Positions 25,075 through 34,150 of a DNA stretch of 64,000 nt are shown here, piece by piece. The stretch lies in NCBI RefSeq assembly GCF_036347055.1, contig NZ_CP108882.1, positions 7,366,001 to 7,430,000 on the forward strand, written 5' to 3'. The notes under the pieces were generated by a model, which was not told the origin of the DNA, made no database searches, and saw nothing but the letters and a program-made list of their open reading frames with translations. Origin of the DNA: Streptomyces sp. NBC_00820. GTDB taxonomy: Bacteria > Actinomycetota > Actinomycetes > Streptomycetales > Streptomycetaceae. Numbering within the stretch: position 1 is the first letter of the stretch; every line of letters begins with the position of its first letter. A program made the translations under genes and the position numbers.

Positions 25075-25142
25075 CTAAGCGCTTGGTCAGTGCTCTTGTC
25101 ACGGGATTCCCCCGCGCGTCCCAGCCAGGTAGACCGATCGGT
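25075..25142. promoter_or_regulatory. Candidate TetR operators
   Basis: AAGCGCTT (25077-25084, within CTAAGCGCTTGG) and ACCGATCGGT (25133-25142, within AGACCGATCGGTTT) are perfect palindromes in the divergent region between moxR and the TetR gene. The second resembles AGACCGATCGGTCT-type sites seen with actinobacterial TetR repressors. It lies 34 bp before the tetR ATG. Confidence 0.6.
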
Positions 25143-25175
25143 TTTCGTCCCTCCCGGACGCGGTAACCTCGCCCT

Positions 25176-25748
25176 ATGACGACCACGGACCAGGATTCCC
25201 CCCGGGACCGGCTGCTCGACGCGGCAGCCCGGCTCGTCTACCGCGACGGTGTCTCCGTCGGCGTCGAGGCGCTGTGCCGCGCGGCAGGCGTCTCGAAGCG
25301 GTCGATGTACCAGCTCTTCGGCAGCAAGGACGAGGTGCTGGCCGCCAGCCTTCAGCGGCGTATCCCCTGGTACGACGCCCAGCTCACGCCCGCCGACGCG
25401 GAGGGCGGGACGCCGCGCGAGCGCATCCTCTACGCCTTCGAACGCCTGGAGCGGGCCTCCGCCGAACCCGACTACCACGGCTGCCCGTACCTGGCCGTGC
25501 TGGTCGAGCTGAAGGACTCCGGGCATCCAGCGAGCCAGGTCGCCCGCGGGGTCAAGGAGCGCCTGGCGGAGGCCTTCCGCACGCAGGCCGAACGCGGCGG
25601 CGCCCGCGATCCCGAACTGCTCGCCCGCCAGCTCATGCTGATCTTCGACGGCGCCAGCGCCCGCGCAGGCGCCCACGTCGAGCACCTGGACGACGGACTC
25701 GCCACGACCACGGTGACGGCCCTGCTGGACGCCGCGGGCATGCGGTAG
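25176..25748 (+). CDS. TetR/AcrR-family regulator
   Basis: A 190-residue TetR protein. The N-terminal helix-turn-helix is RLLDAAARLVYRDGVSVGVE followed by LCRAAGVSKRSMYQLFGSKD (about residues 10-52). The C-terminal ligand domain contains DYHGCPYLAVLVELKD, a pattern found in TetR proteins that respond to small organic ligands. Start ATG at 25176; no strong ribosome site. It probably represses itself and perhaps the moxR-VWA operon through the palindromes in the shared upstream region. Confidence 0.9.
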   Translation: MTTTDQDSPRDRLLDAAARLVYRDGVSVGVEALCRAAGVSKRSMYQLFGSKDEVLAASLQRRIPWYDAQLTPADAEGGTPRERILYAFERLERASAEPDYHGCPYLAVLVELKDSGHPASQVARGVKERLAEAFRTQAERGGARDPELLARQLMLIFDGASARAGAHVEHLDDGLATTTVTALLDAAGMR

Positions 25749-26076
25749 CCGTCCCCACTGCCGAGGGCCGGACAGGGCCGCGCCGCCGGCCGACGCTCCG
25801 GCGTCGTGCGGTCAGTCGTCCGGTACCGCCGCGGCAGGAGCGGCAGCGTGAACCCGCGCCCCCTCGCGCTGCGCGCCGCACGCTGCACGCCGCCGTGCCG
25901 GCGATCGCGGCACACGTACTGGGGTGGGAGTTTCCCGGCCGGCCCCCGCTCGCCGGTCGGCGGGGTCGTCGCGTCGGTCCTGACCGCCCTCGCCACCGCC
26001 TCGCCACGCGCCCCCGCCTCCCCCGGACGGCTCACCCCAGCACGCCGCCCCCGCCCGCCCCCGCTGCAATGGACTC
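25749..26076. other. Intergenic region before the osmoprotectant ABC operon
   Basis: About 330 bp of very GC-rich sequence. A weak hairpin CGACGC-TCCG-GCGTCG lies near 25792-25807. No gene, clear promoter box or strong operator was recognised; it must contain the promoter for the transporter genes starting at 26077. Confidence 0.35.
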
Positions 26077-26757
26077 GTGACCGCGCCCCCGGACGACTGC
26101 CTCGCGCGCAACGAGTGGATCTGCGGCGCCTATCTCAGCACCCGCTGCCACATCCTGCTGGACGCGGTCGTCCAGCACCTCCAGCTGACGGCGGTGTCGG
26201 TCCTGATCGGGCTTGCCGTCGCCCTGCCGCTGGCGGTGCTGGCACGCCGCTGGGGCTGGGCGGCCGGACCCGTGCTCGGGGTCACGACGATCCTCTACAC
26301 CATCCCCTCCCTGGCGATGTTCTCCCTGCTCCTGCCCGTCTACGGCCTCTCCGCGACCCTCGTCGTCGCCGGGCTGGTGCTCTACTCGCTCACGCTGCTC
26401 GTACGCAACATCCTGGCCGGGCTCCGCGCGGTCCCGCAGGAGACCCGGCAGGCAGCGCGCGGCGTCGGCTACGGCCCGGTCCGGCTGCTGCTCACCGTCG
26501 AACTGCCCCTCGCCCTGCCCGCCGCCATGGCCGGGCTGCGCATCGCCACCGTCTCGGCCGTCTCCCTGGTGACCGTCGGCGCGATCGTCGGCTTCGGCGG
26601 CCTGGGAAACCTGATCTACGCCGGCATGAACACCTACTTCAAGGCCCAGGTGCTCACCGCGTCCGTGCTGTGCGTGCTCATCGCCGTCGCCGCCGACCTG
26701 TTCCTGCTGGGCGTGCAGCGGCTGCTCACCCCCTGGGCCCGAGCGGCCCGCGCATGA
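26077..26757 (+). CDS. Osmoprotectant-type ABC transporter permease 1
   Basis: A 226-residue permease with about five membrane helices. It carries the binding-protein-dependent permease signature near LRAVPQETRQAARGVGYGPV (about 128-147), which contacts the ATPase. GFGGLGNLIYAGMNTYFKAQ is characteristic of OpuB/ProW-type compatible-solute permeases. The start is a GTG at 26077 without a ribosome site, so leaderless initiation is possible. It overlaps the next permease gene by 4 nt (ATGA). Substrates of the family are glycine betaine, choline, carnitine and similar quaternary amines. Confidence 0.9.
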   Translation: MTAPPDDCLARNEWICGAYLSTRCHILLDAVVQHLQLTAVSVLIGLAVALPLAVLARRWGWAAGPVLGVTTILYTIPSLAMFSLLLPVYGLSATLVVAGLVLYSLTLLVRNILAGLRAVPQETRQAARGVGYGPVRLLLTVELPLALPAAMAGLRIATVSAVSLVTVGAIVGFGGLGNLIYAGMNTYFKAQVLTASVLCVLIAVAADLFLLGVQRLLTPWARAARA

Positions 26758-27425
26758 GCCTGCCGACCGCCACCTGGGACTGGCTCACCGACCCCGCGCA
26801 CTGGTCGGGCGCCGACGGCATCGGGAACCGGCTGCTCCAGCACCTCGTGCTGACCGTCGTCTGCCTGGCCGTCAGCTGCCTGATCGCGCTGCCGATCGCC
26901 CTGGTCCTCGGGCATCTCGGCAAGGGCGGCGCGCTCGCGGTCAACATCTCCAACGTCGGCCGCGCCGTGCCCACCTTCGCGGTGCTGGTCCTGCTCCTGC
27001 TGACCCCGGTCGGGAAGTGGGGCGAGGGACCCACGGTAGTCGCCCTGGTGCTGTTCGCCGTGCCGCCGCTGCTCACCAACGCCTACGTCGGCATGCGCGA
27101 GGTGGACCGGAGTGTCGTACGGGCGGCCCGGGGGATGGGGATGACCGGGCGGCAGATGCTGCTGCGCGTGGAGCTTCCCCTCGCGTCCCCGATGGTCCTC
27201 AACGGGGTACGGATCGCCGCCGTCCAGCTCGTGGCCACCGCCACCATCGCGGCCCTCGCGGGCGGCGGCGGCCTCGGCCGGATCATCACGGCCGGCTTCA
27301 ACCTCGCCAGCACACCCCAGGTGGTCGCGGGTGCCCTCCTCGTCGCCGCGTTCGCCCTCGTCGTCGAGGCCGTCTTCGAGATCGCCGAACGCCTGGCGCC
27401 GACGTGGGTGAGGGCCGGCCGATGA
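26754..27425 (+). CDS. Osmoprotectant-type ABC transporter permease 2
   Basis: A 223-residue permease paralogous to the previous one, with the coupling-loop sequence YVGMREVDRSVVRAARGMGM and the C-terminal family segment ALAGGGGLGRIITAGFNLAS. It has a short N-terminal extension (TWDWLTDPAHWSGADGIGNR) typical of OpuBD-like subunits. The ATG at 26754 overlaps the upstream stop and its own stop overlaps the binding-protein start, so the three genes are translationally coupled. The two permeases should form the heterodimeric channel. Confidence 0.9.
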   Translation: MSLPTATWDWLTDPAHWSGADGIGNRLLQHLVLTVVCLAVSCLIALPIALVLGHLGKGGALAVNISNVGRAVPTFAVLVLLLLTPVGKWGEGPTVVALVLFAVPPLLTNAYVGMREVDRSVVRAARGMGMTGRQMLLRVELPLASPMVLNGVRIAAVQLVATATIAALAGGGGLGRIITAGFNLASTPQVVAGALLVAAFALVVEAVFEIAERLAPTWVRAGR

Positions 27426-28390
27426 GAGGCCGTACGGCCGCCGCGGCGGCCACGCTCGTCGCCCTGACCGCCTGCACCGGCGGACCCTCCCTGGAGAACC
27501 GGGGCGCGGTCACCGCACCGCCCGGCGACAGCCACCACCTCACCATCGGCTCCGCGGGCTTCACCGAGAGCGACCTGCTCGCCCAGTTGTACGCGCGACT
27601 GCTGAACCAGGCCGGATACAAGACCTCCGTCCTCACGGTCGCCAACCGGGAACTGTACGAACCGGCCCTGGAATCCGGCCAGATCGACGTCGTACCCGAG
27701 TACGCGGCCACCTTCGCCGACTGGCTGAACGCCAAGACGCACGGCGCCGACGCACCCCCGGCCGGCTCACCCGACCTCGACGCCACCATGAAGGCCCTGC
27801 GCGGACTCGCGGCGCCCCGCGGGCTCGTGGTCCTGCCGCCCGGCCGGGCCGTGGACCAGAACGCCTTCGCCGTCAGCGCCTCCTACGCACGCCGCCACCA
27901 CCTCAGGACCCTCAGCGACCTCGGCGCCTCCGGGCTGAAGGTGCGGCTGGCCGCGGGGGACGAGTGCGTGCAGCGGCCGTACTGCGCTCCGGGTCTGAGG
28001 AAGGTGTACGGCATCGACGTCACGGGCGTCGACCCCAAGGGCGTCGGCACGACACCGGCCAAGCGGGCCGTGCGGGAAGGCCGGGACCAGATGGTGCTGA
28101 CCACGTCCACGGACGCCACCCTGGACGCGTTCGGGCTGGTCCTGCTCGCCGACGACAAGCATCTGCAGAACGCCGACTACGTCGTCCCGGTCGTCAACCG
28201 TTCCCGCGCGGGCAGCGCACGCGTCGCGAAGGCACTGGGCAGGCTCAACGACGTCCTGACGACAGCCGACCTGGCGGACATGAACCGGCAGGTCGACAGC
28301 TGGCGCCGGCTGCCCGCCGACGTCGCGCGGAACTACCTGAAGGACAAGGGCCTGCTGAAACAGCCCAGGGCGGCCCCGGGCGCCGAATAG
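27422..28390 (+). CDS. Osmoprotectant-type substrate-binding lipoprotein
   Basis: A 322-residue OpuAC/OsmX-type binding protein. The signal sequence ends in a lipobox (LVALTAC, Cys about residue 18), so it is anchored outside the membrane. The mature protein shows the family features IGSAGFTESDLLAQLYARLL near the start, PEYAATFADWL, and LVLLADDKHLQNADYVVPVV. It captures quaternary-amine osmoprotectants or related ligands for the two permeases. It is the last gene of the forward operon and runs tail-to-tail into the ATPase gene, 28 bp away. Confidence 0.9.
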   Translation: MRGRTAAAAATLVALTACTGGPSLENRGAVTAPPGDSHHLTIGSAGFTESDLLAQLYARLLNQAGYKTSVLTVANRELYEPALESGQIDVVPEYAATFADWLNAKTHGADAPPAGSPDLDATMKALRGLAAPRGLVVLPPGRAVDQNAFAVSASYARRHHLRTLSDLGASGLKVRLAAGDECVQRPYCAPGLRKVYGIDVTGVDPKGVGTTPAKRAVREGRDQMVLTTSTDATLDAFGLVLLADDKHLQNADYVVPVVNRSRAGSARVAKALGRLNDVLTTADLADMNRQVDSWRRLPADVARNYLKDKGLLKQPRAAPGAE

Positions 28391-28418
28391 CTCCGGACAG
28401 CCCCGGGCGTCGGCAGTG

Positions 28419-29573
28419 TCACGCGTCCGCCACCGAGTCGAACGGCACCTGCCCCCGGGCGACGCCCAGCGCGTCCGCGTCCACCGAACGGCGCAGCGCC
28501 TCGTGCAGTTTCGCCGGGGTCAGCACCCCCACGAACCGGGACCCGTCCAGCACCGCGACCCACCCGGCGTCGTACTGCAGCATCACCCCGAACGCCTGCT
28601 TCAGCGGGGTTCCCACCGGTACCCACGCGGTCATCCGGTGGGCGAGGCCGGCGACCGCGCCGCCCGCCGCCAGCTCGTCGATGCCCACCCAGCCGTGCAG
28701 ATCGCCGTGCGTGTCGAGGACGACCGCCCACCGCGCGCCCTCGGCCCGCAGCCGCGCCGCGGCCCGCTCGGCGGGCTCGTCCAGGCGGGCCACCGGCGGC
28801 TGTTCCAGGTCGTCCGGCTCGATGGTGGTGACCGACAGCCGCTTCAGGCCCCGGTCCGCGCCCACGAACGACGCGACGTACGGCGTCGCGGGCGTGCCCA
28901 GCACCGCCCCGGGCGTGTCGAACTGCTCGATCCGGCCCTGCCCGTACACCGCGATGCGGTCGCCGAGCCGGACGGCCTCCTCGATGTCGTGCGTGACCAG
29001 CAGCACGGTCTTGCGCACCGCCTCCTGCATCCGCAGGAACTCGTCCTGCAACTGCTCGCGCACCACCGGGTCGACCGCGCCGAACGGCTCGTCCATCAGC
29101 AGGACCGGCGGGTCGGCGGCGAGCGCCCGCGCCACACCCACCCGCTGCCGCTGGCCGCCGGAGAGCTGTTCCGGGTAGCGCGGCCCGTACGTCTTCGGGT
29201 CGAGCCCCACCAGATCGAGCAGCTCGGCCGCCCGCGCCCGGGCCTTCGCCCGCTTCCAGCCCAGCAGCGCGGGCACGGTCGCCGTGTTGTCCAGGACCGT
29301 GCGGTGCGGGAAGAGGCCCACCTGCTGGATGACGTAGCCGATACGGCGGCGCAGCCGCACCGGGTCGACGTCCGCGACGTCCTCGCCGTCCACGAAGATC
29401 CGGCCGGAGCTGGGTTCGATGAGCCGGTTCACCATCATCATGGTCGTCGTCTTGCCGCAGCCGGAGGGGCCGACCAGGGTGACGAGTTCGCCCTCGGACA
29501 CCTCGAAGGAGAGGCCGTCCACGGCCGTCGTACCGTCCGGGTACCGCTTGGTGACCTGATCGAACCGGATCAT
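28419..29573 (-). CDS. Osmoprotectant-type ABC ATPase with C-terminal CBS region
   Basis: A 384-residue ATPase of the OpuA/ProV class. Seen: Walker A LVGPSGCGKTTTMMMVNRL, Q-loop YVIQQVGLFPHRTV, signature LSGGQRQRVGVARAL, Walker B PVLLMDEPFGAVD, and switch His in LLVTHDIEEAV. Residues beyond about 260 form a CBS-type region (ARWAVVLDTHGDLHGWVGID; AGWVAVLDGSRFVGVLTPAK), which in OpuA senses ionic strength. It is on the opposite strand and converges on the permease/binding-protein operon, so it needs its own promoter near 29574-29651. Confidence 0.92.
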   Translation of the reverse strand: MIRFDQVTKRYPDGTTAVDGLSFEVSEGELVTLVGPSGCGKTTTMMMVNRLIEPSSGRIFVDGEDVADVDPVRLRRRIGYVIQQVGLFPHRTVLDNTATVPALLGWKRAKARARAAELLDLVGLDPKTYGPRYPEQLSGGQRQRVGVARALAADPPVLLMDEPFGAVDPVVREQLQDEFLRMQEAVRKTVLLVTHDIEEAVRLGDRIAVYGQGRIEQFDTPGAVLGTPATPYVASFVGADRGLKRLSVTTIEPDDLEQPPVARLDEPAERAAARLRAEGARWAVVLDTHGDLHGWVGIDELAAGGAVAGLAHRMTAWVPVGTPLKQAFGVMLQYDAGWVAVLDGSRFVGVLTPAKLHEALRRSVDADALGVARGQVPFDSVADA

Positions 29574-29651
29574 CCCCTCACGCTAGCCGGGGTCCCGGCG
29601 GCCCGCCCGGCCCCGCCGACCGAAGGGATGAGGCGCGCCGGGCCGCCCCGG

Positions 29652-30326
29652 TCAGCGCAGCAGGACGACCTCCAGCGTGCGCGGCCCGTGCACGCCCTCC
29701 ACCCGGTCCAGCTCGATGTCGCTGGTGGCCGAGGGGCCGGAGATCCAGGTCAACGGGCGGGTGGGGGAGAGGCGTTCGAGGGCCTGCGGGACGGAGGCCA
29801 CGACCTGGCCGGGGACGTGGACGACGCAGATGTGGTGGTCGGGGACGAGCGTGATCCGGCGCCGGCCCTGACCGGGGCCGCCGTCGAGGACGAGGGTGCC
29901 GGTCTCGGCGACCGCGACCGCGCAGCCGGTGACCACGCTGTCCACGGCGTCCAGTTCGTGGGGGGTGCTCGCGGCACGGTCGGGGACGTGCGTGGCGTCG
30001 GCGGCGGACAGCCACCACGGCGGCAGCCCGGCCGGTACCAGTACGGTCCGCGCGCCGCGCTCCGCCAGCAGCCGTGCGAGGAGCATCGGCAGCCCCTCCT
30101 CGTCGGCGCGGTGCACGACGGCCCGGTAGTCCGCGAGGTTCTCGGCCAGCAGCTCGACCGTCCGTTCGACGTCCCGCGCGCCGTGTTCGCGCAGATAGGG
30201 GCGGGGAAACGCCTGCTCGTACTGGGGGTACCGCCCAGGCCGTTCAGGCACTGGGGGAGTGTCGTCCCGGGGGACGTCCGCCAGCGCGCGCCGTACCCGG
30301 CCCAGGATCCTGTCCCGGCTGCTCAC
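29652..30326 (-). CDS. lutC: LutC-type LUD-domain protein
   Basis: A 224-residue LUD (YkgG) domain protein, the third component of the LutABC L-lactate oxidation system. Segments: SSRDRILGRVRRALADVPRD at the N-terminus, VVTGCAVAVAETGTLVLDGG in the middle and TWISGPSATSDIELDRVEGV then HGPRTLEVVLL at the end. The GTG at 30326 overlaps the lutB stop (GTGA). It shares the AETGTLVL motif with the LUD part of LutB. It is the last gene of lutABC. Confidence 0.93.
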   Translation of the reverse strand: MSSRDRILGRVRRALADVPRDDTPPVPERPGRYPQYEQAFPRPYLREHGARDVERTVELLAENLADYRAVVHRADEEGLPMLLARLLAERGARTVLVPAGLPPWWLSAADATHVPDRAASTPHELDAVDSVVTGCAVAVAETGTLVLDGGPGQGRRRITLVPDHHICVVHVPGQVVASVPQALERLSPTRPLTWISGPSATSDIELDRVEGVHGPRTLEVVLLR

Positions 30327-31840
30327 TTGAGGCCGTCCTCTCCCGTGCTCCCGGCCGCGTCCGGTCCGGGGGTGTTCTTGCCGCCGCGCGTCCGCAGCCA
30401 CCAGTCCCGGAACGGCTCCGCCGGTACGGCCGGCAGGTCCCGGCTCGCGCTCCAGGCCCGGCCGGGGCCCGGCAGGGTGCGTGGATGCAGGCGGCGGGTG
30501 CGGGAGGCGAGCCGCTGTCCGGCGCGGAGCACACCGGGACGGGTGAACGCCCAGCCTGCCGCGCGCATGGCCGCACGCTCGGCCGCGTGCCCCCTGGCCG
30601 GCTTCAGGACCACCTTGTTGCCGTTGCGGACCACCGGACCCCCCTCCACCACCCGCTCCCGCAGGTGCACCAGCACCTCGGGGATGTCGATGGCGACCGG
30701 GCACACCTCGTAACAGGCCCCGCACAGCGAGGACGCGTACGGCAGGGAGGCGTCGATCTCGCTCGCGGTGCCCCGCAGTTGGGGGCTGAGGATGGCGCCG
30801 ATCGGACCGGGATAGACCGATCCGTAGGCGTGGCCGCCCGCGCGCTCGTACACCGGGCACACGTTCAGGCAGGCCGAGCAGCGGATGCAGCGCAGTGCCT
30901 GCCGTCCGACCTCGTCGGCGAGCGTGTCGGTGCGGCCGTTGTCCAGCAGGACGAGGTGGAAGGCGCGGGGGCCGTCCTCGTCCGTGGTGCCCGTCCACAT
31001 GCTCGTGTACGGGTTCATGCGCTCGGCCGTGGAGGAGCGGGGGAGCGTCTGGAGGAAGACCTCCAGGTCCCGCCAGGTGGGCACGGTCTTCTCGATGCCG
31101 ACCACCGAGATCAGCGTCTCCGGCAGGGTCAGGCACATCCGGCCGTTGCCCTCGGACTCGACGACCACCAGGGTGCCCGTCTCCGCGACCATGAAGTTGG
31201 CGCCGGAGATGCCCACCTTGGCCCGCAGGAACTTCTCCCGCAGGTGCAGCCGGGCCGCCTCGGCCAGTTCGGCGGGGGTGTCGGTCAGGTCCGCCGGGGC
31301 CGGGCGGCCCCAGGCGCCCATCTCGGCGCGGAAGATGTCCCGGATCTCGCCCCGGTTGCGGTGGATGGCCGGGACGAGGATGTGTGAGGGGCGGTCCTTG
31401 CCCAACTGCACGATCAGCTCGGCGAGATCGGTCTCGTAGGCCCGGATGCCCGCTTCGAGCAGGGCCTCGTTGAGCCCGATCTCCTGCGTGGCCATCGACT
31501 TGACCTTGACGACCTCCGACTCGCCGGTCTCCTCGACCAGTCGGGTCACGATCCGGTTGGCCTCGTCCGCGTCCGCCGCCCAGTGGACCGTACCGCCGGC
31601 CGCGGTGACCGACTCCTCCAACTGCTCCAGATAACGGTCGAGATGGAGCAGCGTGTGGTCCTTGATCCGGCGGCCCGCCTCCCGCAGCTCCGCCCAGTCG
31701 GACACCTCCGCGACCGCCTTCGCCCGCTTGGCGCGGATGGTGTGCGTGGCGTGCCGCAGATTGCCGCGCAGGGTCCGGTCGTGCACGGCGTCGCGTGCGG
31801 CCTCCGGGAAGGCGGGCATGCCCAGGTACGTCCCGCTCAT
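30323..31840 (-). CDS. lutB: LutB-type iron-sulfur protein
   Basis: A 505-residue LutB protein. The N-terminal LUD domain contains KVKSMATQEIGLNEALLEAG and FMVAETGTLVVVESEGNGR. Two ferredoxin-type Cys clusters follow: CIRCSACLNVCPVYER and SLCGACYEVCPVAIDIPEV, binding two 4Fe-4S centres. The C-terminal arginine-rich tail precedes a short acidic end. The ATG at 31840 overlaps the lutA stop (ATGA). LutB should pass electrons during lactate oxidation, together with LutA and LutC, in the cytoplasm or at the membrane. Confidence 0.95.
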   Translation of the reverse strand: MSGTYLGMPAFPEAARDAVHDRTLRGNLRHATHTIRAKRAKAVAEVSDWAELREAGRRIKDHTLLHLDRYLEQLEESVTAAGGTVHWAADADEANRIVTRLVEETGESEVVKVKSMATQEIGLNEALLEAGIRAYETDLAELIVQLGKDRPSHILVPAIHRNRGEIRDIFRAEMGAWGRPAPADLTDTPAELAEAARLHLREKFLRAKVGISGANFMVAETGTLVVVESEGNGRMCLTLPETLISVVGIEKTVPTWRDLEVFLQTLPRSSTAERMNPYTSMWTGTTDEDGPRAFHLVLLDNGRTDTLADEVGRQALRCIRCSACLNVCPVYERAGGHAYGSVYPGPIGAILSPQLRGTASEIDASLPYASSLCGACYEVCPVAIDIPEVLVHLRERVVEGGPVVRNGNKVVLKPARGHAAERAAMRAAGWAFTRPGVLRAGQRLASRTRRLHPRTLPGPGRAWSASRDLPAVPAEPFRDWWLRTRGGKNTPGPDAAGSTGEDGLK

Positions 31841-32592
31841 AGGGCCGGCTCCTCCTCCGTGCTCGCCAGGATCTCCGCGATGTGCACCGGGCGCATGCCG
31901 GTGCGCAGCCGGGTCATCGTGCCGCCGAGGTGCGTCAGACACGAGTTGTCGGCCGCGCACAGCACCTCCGCGCCCGTCGACTCTGCGTTGCGCACCTTGT
32001 CCGCGCCCATCGCCGCCGAGACGTCGGGATTCTTCACGGCGAAGGTCCCGCCGAAACCGCAGCACTCCTCGGCACCCGGCAGTTCCGCCAGCTCCAGTCC
32101 CTTCACGGCATCGAGCAGCCGCCGCGGCCGGTCGCCGAGCCCGAGGGCGCGCAGCCCGTGACAGGTCGGGTGGTACGTCACCCGGTGCGGGTAGTACGCC
32201 CCGACGTCCGTCACCCCGAGCACGTCGACCAGGAACTCCGTCAGCTCGTACGTCCGCGGCACCACCGGTGCGAGGACGGCCGAGAGCGCGTCCCCGCGTC
32301 CCTCGGCCCGCGCCCGCTCACCCATGCGTGGGTAGCCCTCCCGCACCATCGCCGCGCAGGAACCGGACGGGGTCACGATCGCGTCGTAGGCCCCGAAGAC
32401 ATCGGAGAAACGCCGGGCCAGCGGCTCCGTGCGGTGCCGGTAGCCGGTGTTGTAGTGCGCCTGCCCGCAGCACGTCTGGGCCATCGGGAAGTCGACGTCG
32501 ACGCCCAGTCTGGTCAGCAGTCTCACCACGGCGCGGCCGGTGTCCGGATAGAGCGTGTCGTTGACACAGGTCAGGAACAGGGCGACGCGCAT
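31837..32592 (-). CDS. lutA: LutA-type Fe-S oxidoreductase (CCG domains)
   Basis: A 251-residue protein with two CCG domains. The first carries FLTCVNDTLYP and MAQTCCGQAHYNTGY; the second carries TYHPTCHGLRALGL and PGAEECCGFGGTFAVKNPDV. These Cys sets coordinate iron-sulfur or heterodisulfide-reductase-type clusters. It is the first gene of lutABC, starting at an ATG at 32592. The upstream 256 bp is filled with GTCGGCG-rich simple repeats, so the promoter was not identified and no GntR (LutR-like) gene is adjacent. Confidence 0.93.
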   Translation of the reverse strand: MRVALFLTCVNDTLYPDTGRAVVRLLTRLGVDVDFPMAQTCCGQAHYNTGYRHRTEPLARRFSDVFGAYDAIVTPSGSCAAMVREGYPRMGERARAEGRGDALSAVLAPVVPRTYELTEFLVDVLGVTDVGAYYPHRVTYHPTCHGLRALGLGDRPRRLLDAVKGLELAELPGAEECCGFGGTFAVKNPDVSAAMGADKVRNAESTGAEVLCAADNSCLTHLGGTMTRLRTGMRPVHIAEILASTEEEPAL

Positions 32593-32848
32593 CGCGGCTC
32601 CTCGGCGTCGGTCGGCGGTCGGCGGTCGGCAGTGGTCGGTCGTCGGCGTCGGTCTTCGGACGAGTGCAGGGTAGTGGGCGGGCCCCGGGGATCACGAGAC
32701 CGCGTGCCGCGGGACGTCCTGGCCGGCCCGGACCTGTCGGCGGAGCACGCGGACGGGGCTGCGCTCCCGGAGGCCCGGCCGCGGCGGCACGTGTGCTGAA
32801 CTGGGACGCGTCCGTCCCTCGCCTGTCCCACCCGTCCCAGGAGCCCCG

Positions 32849-34150
32849 TTGAGCCTCAGTTACCGCCAGCCCGGCGTCGTCCTCACCGACCGCCACTTCA
32901 CGGTGCCCCTCGACCATGCCGACCCGGGCGGCGAGACCATCGAGCTGTACGCACGTGAGGCCGTGGCGAGTGACAGGGCGGGACAGGAACTGCCCTGGCT
33001 GGTCTACCTCCAGGGCGGTCCCGGCTTCGGGGCGAATCGTTTCGTCGGGCGGCAGTCGTGGCTCGACCGCGCCCTGAAGGACTACCGGGTCCTCCTCCTC
33101 GACCAGCGCGGCACCGGCCGCTCCACCCCCGCCACCCGGCAGACACTGCCCCTGCGCGGCGGCCCGGCCGAACAGGCCGACTACCTCGGCCACTTCCGCG
33201 CCGACTCGATCGTCCGGGACTGCGAGGCCATCCGCCCGGGGCTGACCGGCGGCGCCCCCTGGACGGTGCTCGGCCAGAGCTTCGGCGGGTTCTGCGCGGT
33301 GTCGTACCTCTCCCTGGCCCCCGAGGGCCTCGACACCGTGCTCGTCACCGGCGGCCTGCCCTCCCTGCACGCCCACGCCGACGACGTCTACCGGGCCGCC
33401 TACCCGCGCGTCGAGCGCAAGGTCGCCGCGCACTACGCCCGCTACCCGCAGGACGTCGAGCGAGCCCGCCGTGTCGCCGACCACCTGCTCACCCACGACG
33501 TCGTCCTGCCGAACGGCTACCGCCTCACCGTGGAGGCCTTCCAGTCCCTCGGACTGATGCTGGGCACGAGCGACGGCAGCCACCGCCTGCACTACCTGCT
33601 GGAGCACGCCTTCGTCCGCACCCCCGGCGGCCCGGAACTGTCCGACGCCTTCCAGGAGGAGGTCCAGGGTCTCCTGTCGTACGCCGGCCACCCCCTCTAC
33701 GCCCTCGTCCACGAGACGATCTACGGCCAGGACGGCCGTCCCACCGACTGGGCCGCCGAGCGGGTGCGCGCCGAGTTCCCGCAGTTCGACGCGGCCAAGG
33801 CGGTCGCGGGTGACGCCCCTGTGCTGTTCACCGGCGAGACCGTCCACCCCTGGATGTTCGACAACGATCCGGCGCTGCGCCCCCTGCGCGAGACCGCCGG
33901 CCTGCTCGCCGCCCGCACCGACTGGCGCCCCCTGTACGACCCCGCGCGCCTCGCCGCCAACGAGGTACCGGTCGCCGCGGCCGTCTACCACGACGACATG
34001 TACGTCGACACCGCCCACTCCCTGCAGACCGCCCGCGCCATCCGCGGCCTGCGCACCTGGGTGACCGACGAGTTCGAGCACGACGGCCTGCGCACCGGGG
34101 CACCCCGCGTCCTCGACCGGCTCCTCGCCCTGGCCCGCGACGAGGTGTGA
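32849..34150 (+). CDS. Alpha/beta hydrolase, prolyl-aminopeptidase-like (S33)
   Basis: A 433-residue serine hydrolase of the S33/proline iminopeptidase type. The oxyanion region is LVYLQGGPGFGANRF, then LLLDQRGTGRS; the nucleophile is the Ser in WTVLGQSFGGFCAVSYL. The catalytic His is probably in the late segment (FEHDGLRTGAP) and the Asp in AAVYHDDMYVD. The start is a TTG at 32849 with AGGAG 5-6 nt upstream. It lacks a signal peptide, so it should remove N-terminal proline or similar residues from peptides in the cytoplasm. Confidence 0.9.
   Translation: MSLSYRQPGVVLTDRHFTVPLDHADPGGETIELYAREAVASDRAGQELPWLVYLQGGPGFGANRFVGRQSWLDRALKDYRVLLLDQRGTGRSTPATRQTLPLRGGPAEQADYLGHFRADSIVRDCEAIRPGLTGGAPWTVLGQSFGGFCAVSYLSLAPEGLDTVLVTGGLPSLHAHADDVYRAAYPRVERKVAAHYARYPQDVERARRVADHLLTHDVVLPNGYRLTVEAFQSLGLMLGTSDGSHRLHYLLEHAFVRTPGGPELSDAFQEEVQGLLSYAGHPLYALVHETIYGQDGRPTDWAAERVRAEFPQFDAAKAVAGDAPVLFTGETVHPWMFDNDPALRPLRETAGLLAARTDWRPLYDPARLAANEVPVAAAVYHDDMYVDTAHSLQTARAIRGLRTWVTDEFEHDGLRTGAPRVLDRLLALARDEV

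Noticed and set aside
29597..29647. Terminator hairpin after lutC (GGCGGCCCG / CGGGCCGCC).
   Set aside because: The 9 bp stem has a 33-nt loop in very GC-rich DNA, so it is too weak to call.
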